In this document: piece after piece, positions 62,037 to 64,000 of the stretch
Position numbering within the stretch: the first letter of the stretch is position 1
Layout of the letters: every line of letters starts with the position of its first letter
Assembly: GCF_017654505.1 (NCBI RefSeq)
Contig: NC_054537.1
Span: 71,938,618-72,002,617 of the forward strand
Reading direction: 5' to 3'
DNA from: Polyodon spathula
Lineage: Eukaryota; Chordata; Actinopteri; Acipenseriformes; Polyodontidae
DNA length: 64,000 nt
Made by a program: the position numbers and the translations under genes
The notes under the pieces: generated by a model
Told to the model about the DNA's origin: nothing
The model's input: the letters and a program-made list of their open reading frames with translations, nothing else
Database searches by the model: none

Positions 62037-62091
62037 ACTCTCCTTATGCTTTCTAAACCTAAAAATAGGAGGTAGTGAAAACGCCTTGGAC
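62037..62091 (-). CDS. dcdc2: dcdc2 small exon, proline/basic linker
   Basis: A 55-bp micro-exon in the ~0.7-kb intron-delimited space after the DCX exon. The acceptor is ttaattcctag ending at 62092 and the donor is gtaagtat starting at 62036. It completes a Gly codon and then reads SKAFSLPPIFRFRKHKES. This resembles the short ASSLPPIVGSRKSKG-like linker that follows the second DCX domain in vertebrate DCDC2. It enters in phase 2 and leaves in phase 0, exactly what its neighbours require. It would be missed by simple ORF length filters. Some substitutions (IFRFRKH) make it less conserved than the DCX exon. Confidence 0.9.
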
Positions 62092-62815
62092 CTAGGAATT
62101 AAGAAAAACATACTTGTTTACTCTTCGGTGTGAATATTGCATAACATGCTTGATTATATTTCAGTTTGATTACGTTATACAAACCTTATCTAATTTATTT
62201 AACATAAATAAAGACACATCTCAGGAACTCTGGTCTTTTTGTGGAGTGGGGTTTCACAAGTCTTTGGTCAGACCCACATTAATGAATGCTTACATGGAGC
62301 GTCTGTATTTTATTTTATTTCTTTTGACAGAGGTACAATTTCCCAAATAAGTAGCATTGGTTGAAAGGCTTGTAGCTTAATTTTAAACACTGCAGAAAAA
62401 ATGGGCCATTGTTCATTCATGGACTGTTTTTTTTTTAAGTCTGTTTTGATGAATTATACAAAGTTAGATATTAATAAAATGTTTTTTAATGATTCCAACA
62501 ACAGACTTGTGTAATGATTGTATTATACAGTGGCATTGCTGTGGTCAAATTAAAACATTTAAAGGTTTAGAGCATCATAGAGTTTATTACCATGCAATCC
62601 CAGGTTGAAAATACCAACATGTTTCTGGCAAAAATACTTAAAATGGTTTAATTTAAATGGATTCCTTTACAATTAATTATACCCTCGTATTCCTGGCCGG
62701 TAGCATCAGAAAAGGGAGCTCATAAACAGGTCGTGGCTGGTTTACAATGATTTCCATCTAAAAAGCAAACATTGTTGTTCAAAACTTTTCATTTAAGAAA
62801 GAAAACAGGTCTTAC
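62092..62815 (-). other. dcdc2 intron, no other feature
   Basis: Short intron between the DCX exon and the 55-bp exon. It is unique AT-rich sequence with a T-run near 62429. I see no repeat or gene in it. Confidence 0.8.
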
Positions 62816-62965
62816 CCATTGTATCTTCTTGTTGGTGCTGGTTTAGTAAAAATGAGGTCACCATAAGGAAGATTTTTAAACTTTTCTCGCCCAACTGCCA
62901 CATAAAACTGTCCATTTTCAAGTTCTTTTGTGTCACTGACAAGGTTTCCATCCAAAGTGTAAAGG
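62816..62965 (-). CDS. dcdc2: dcdc2 exon: C-terminal part of second doublecortin domain
   Basis: A 150-bp internal exon. The acceptor is ...gactgacag at 62966-62976 and the donor is gtaagac reading down from 62815. The frame gives LYTLDGNLVSD, then KELENGQFYVAVGREKFKNL, PYGDLIFTKPAPTRRYN. This is the hallmark end of a DCX fold (LYTLDG turn, ELENGQFYVA strand, GREKFK). DCX domains bind the groove between microtubule protofilaments; DCDC2 acts at cilia and spindle microtubules. The exon starts in phase 2 and ends in phase 2, so the next exon must supply one base. An ATG upstream at 63000 opens a longer ORF, but that part reads through the splice acceptor and is intron. Identification as DCDC2 rather than another DCX protein rests on the downstream exons. 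Confidence 0.95.
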
Positions 62966-64000
62966 CTGTCAGTCAAAACAAAGGCATATTTTGGTGACAT
63001 AATATGTGGACAGAAGTAAAGATAGCAATACTATCGCTCTTTGTTTGTAACATTTGTAGGTTTATGTTGTCCGTGTCTGATAAGGTAAGGTATATTTATG
63101 GTAGCAGTCTTGTTGGAAATAGAAATATAAGTTGTGATACAGGTCTCAAGACAGCACATGTTACAGATGTTTTCTGAAGGGATTGGTGCAGGTATTGAGC
63201 AATGATCTTCCAGTCAAATTGAGTCAGTGCACTCCTGGCCTCCTGTGGAGGCCATACCCTCTACTGACAGCGTCATGTTCTTCCACATGTAAATACACAC
63301 TTTATAACACAATCACTCCATTTGGTGGGTTATATGAGGCCTTTATTTTATAGTGACAGATATCAGGCTTTAGTACAGATTTTTTCCAAGGTGAAGCAAA
63401 AATAAATGTTGCCAGGATTACATACAACATTGTTGACACAAGAGGGCGCTAAATTATTGATGTTTTTAAATGCTTGTACTTGTATGATCAATTAATAGTT
63501 AAGTGCATATTCTTATGAAAATATTAGGCATTCTGCTATATTCTTTATAATGTGACTTAAATAAGATTTGACCTCTGATAAATGTTTTGGACATCTCTAT
63601 GTCAACACCTTTACGACTGAATTAAGACAAAAATGTATTATAGATTTTTTTTTTTATTTCTTCAATTAAATATTTCAGTAAAGGGTTTATACATAATACA
63701 AGAAAGTCTGATAATTACATACACTTTTTATACGTAATATATGAAAGTGTGATAATTACATACACTTCCCATTTCATGAAAACATTGCTGGTGTGTCTTA
63801 TTTCTAACAGTAGTGTCAAGAATATCTTGTTTGACTGCTCTTGAAACCTCACAATTATTGCTGTCACCACCTCCAGAGCAACTTAACTAACAACAGAGTC
63901 AATATAGCAAAGATTTATGTGAAGAAACATGATTATCCTAACCCTTTATTGTTATGACAAACGAGTGTCTTGTAAACTAAGCTTTGTTCCTTAAATCATT
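62966..64000 (-). other. dcdc2 upstream intron sequence
   Basis: Sequence upstream of the DCX exon on the minus strand. I looked for the preceding DCX exon (segment before LYTLDG) and found none, so this is intron up to the window edge. It holds one CTCF-like motif (63436-63450) and a small imperfect direct duplication around 63700-63770 (atacaag/atgaaagt-c-tgataattacat units). Otherwise unique AT-rich DNA. Confidence 0.65.

Larger units (their letters stand above)
10373..62965 (-). other. dcdc2: dcdc2 gene body, five internal exons
   Basis: Span of the only host gene recognised here. Five exons with GT/AG borders and compatible phases (2-2, 2-0, 0-1, 1-0, 0-0) add up to 805 nt, one completing base plus exactly 268 codons, with no stop. 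The protein order matches DCDC2 of other vertebrates: end of DCX domain 2, basic linker, Lys/Ser-rich segment, EGxF...VEVQEDE...PVDQ segment, acidic Glu-rich tail. DCDC2 is known as a microtubule-binding ciliary protein. Introns are about 0.7, 11.6, 24.9 and 14.6 kb and filled with transposons. The start codon and promoter are not in the window (beyond 64000). The final exon or exons were not identified. Confidence 0.93.

Overview
The window is AT-rich vertebrate nuclear DNA: long introns, microsatellites, tRNA-derived SINEs, L2/CR1-type LINEs, Tc1, hAT and PIF/Harbinger DNA transposons, DIRS and Ty3/gypsy retroelements. The TE mix (Gmr1-type gypsy, DIRS, Tc1, tRNA SINE) points to a ray-finned fish. 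The SINE and LINE types would suit a non-teleost lineage such as sturgeon or paddlefish, but that is inference. No prokaryotic features are present.

One host gene is recognisable. Five internal exons on the minus strand (62965-62816, 62091-62037, 50477-50279, 25396-25296, 10672-10373) encode the end of the second doublecortin domain and the acidic tail of doublecortin domain-containing protein 2 (dcdc2). Splice sites and phases join perfectly over 268 codons. The 5' exons (first DCX domain, most of the second, promoter) lie beyond 64000. The last exon(s) lie left of 10373 or outside the window. Nearly everything else is dcdc2 intron or 3' flank.

Layout. 1-10372: downstream intron or flank with a hAT MITE (392-1111), a 198-bp MITE (2586-2783), a solo LTR (3500-4118) and a hAT transposase fragment (~7069-7572). 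10373-25295: intron with an L2 LINE, a 1.3-kb terminal-inverted-repeat element with two heat-shock-element-like motifs and an unusual conserved ORF (13143-14461), a decayed Gmr1-like gypsy copy broken by a solo LTR and a LINE (14517-18262), a PIF/Harbinger copy split by a hAT element (18262-20215), and a second Harbinger fragment. 25397-50278: intron with a rearranged DIRS remnant (27770-29356), two SINEs, two adjacent solo LTRs (35617-36159, 36246-36955), an L2 3' end and small DNA transposons; the 39-50 kb part is comparatively TE-poor. 50478-62036: intron with a solo LTR, a 90-bp degenerate tandem repeat, a decayed Tc1 element, and a SINE split by a DNA transposon and by a young, nearly full-length Gmr1-like retrotransposon (55112-60667).

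The Gmr1-like element is the best preserved mobile element. It has near-identical LTRs, a 5-bp target duplication, a tRNA-Leu-type primer site abutting the ATG, and one 1451-codon gag-protease-integrase-RT-RNase H frame in which integrase precedes RT. Its gag carries a SCAN-like capsid region. The RNase H terminus appears frameshifted and lacks the last catalytic Asp.
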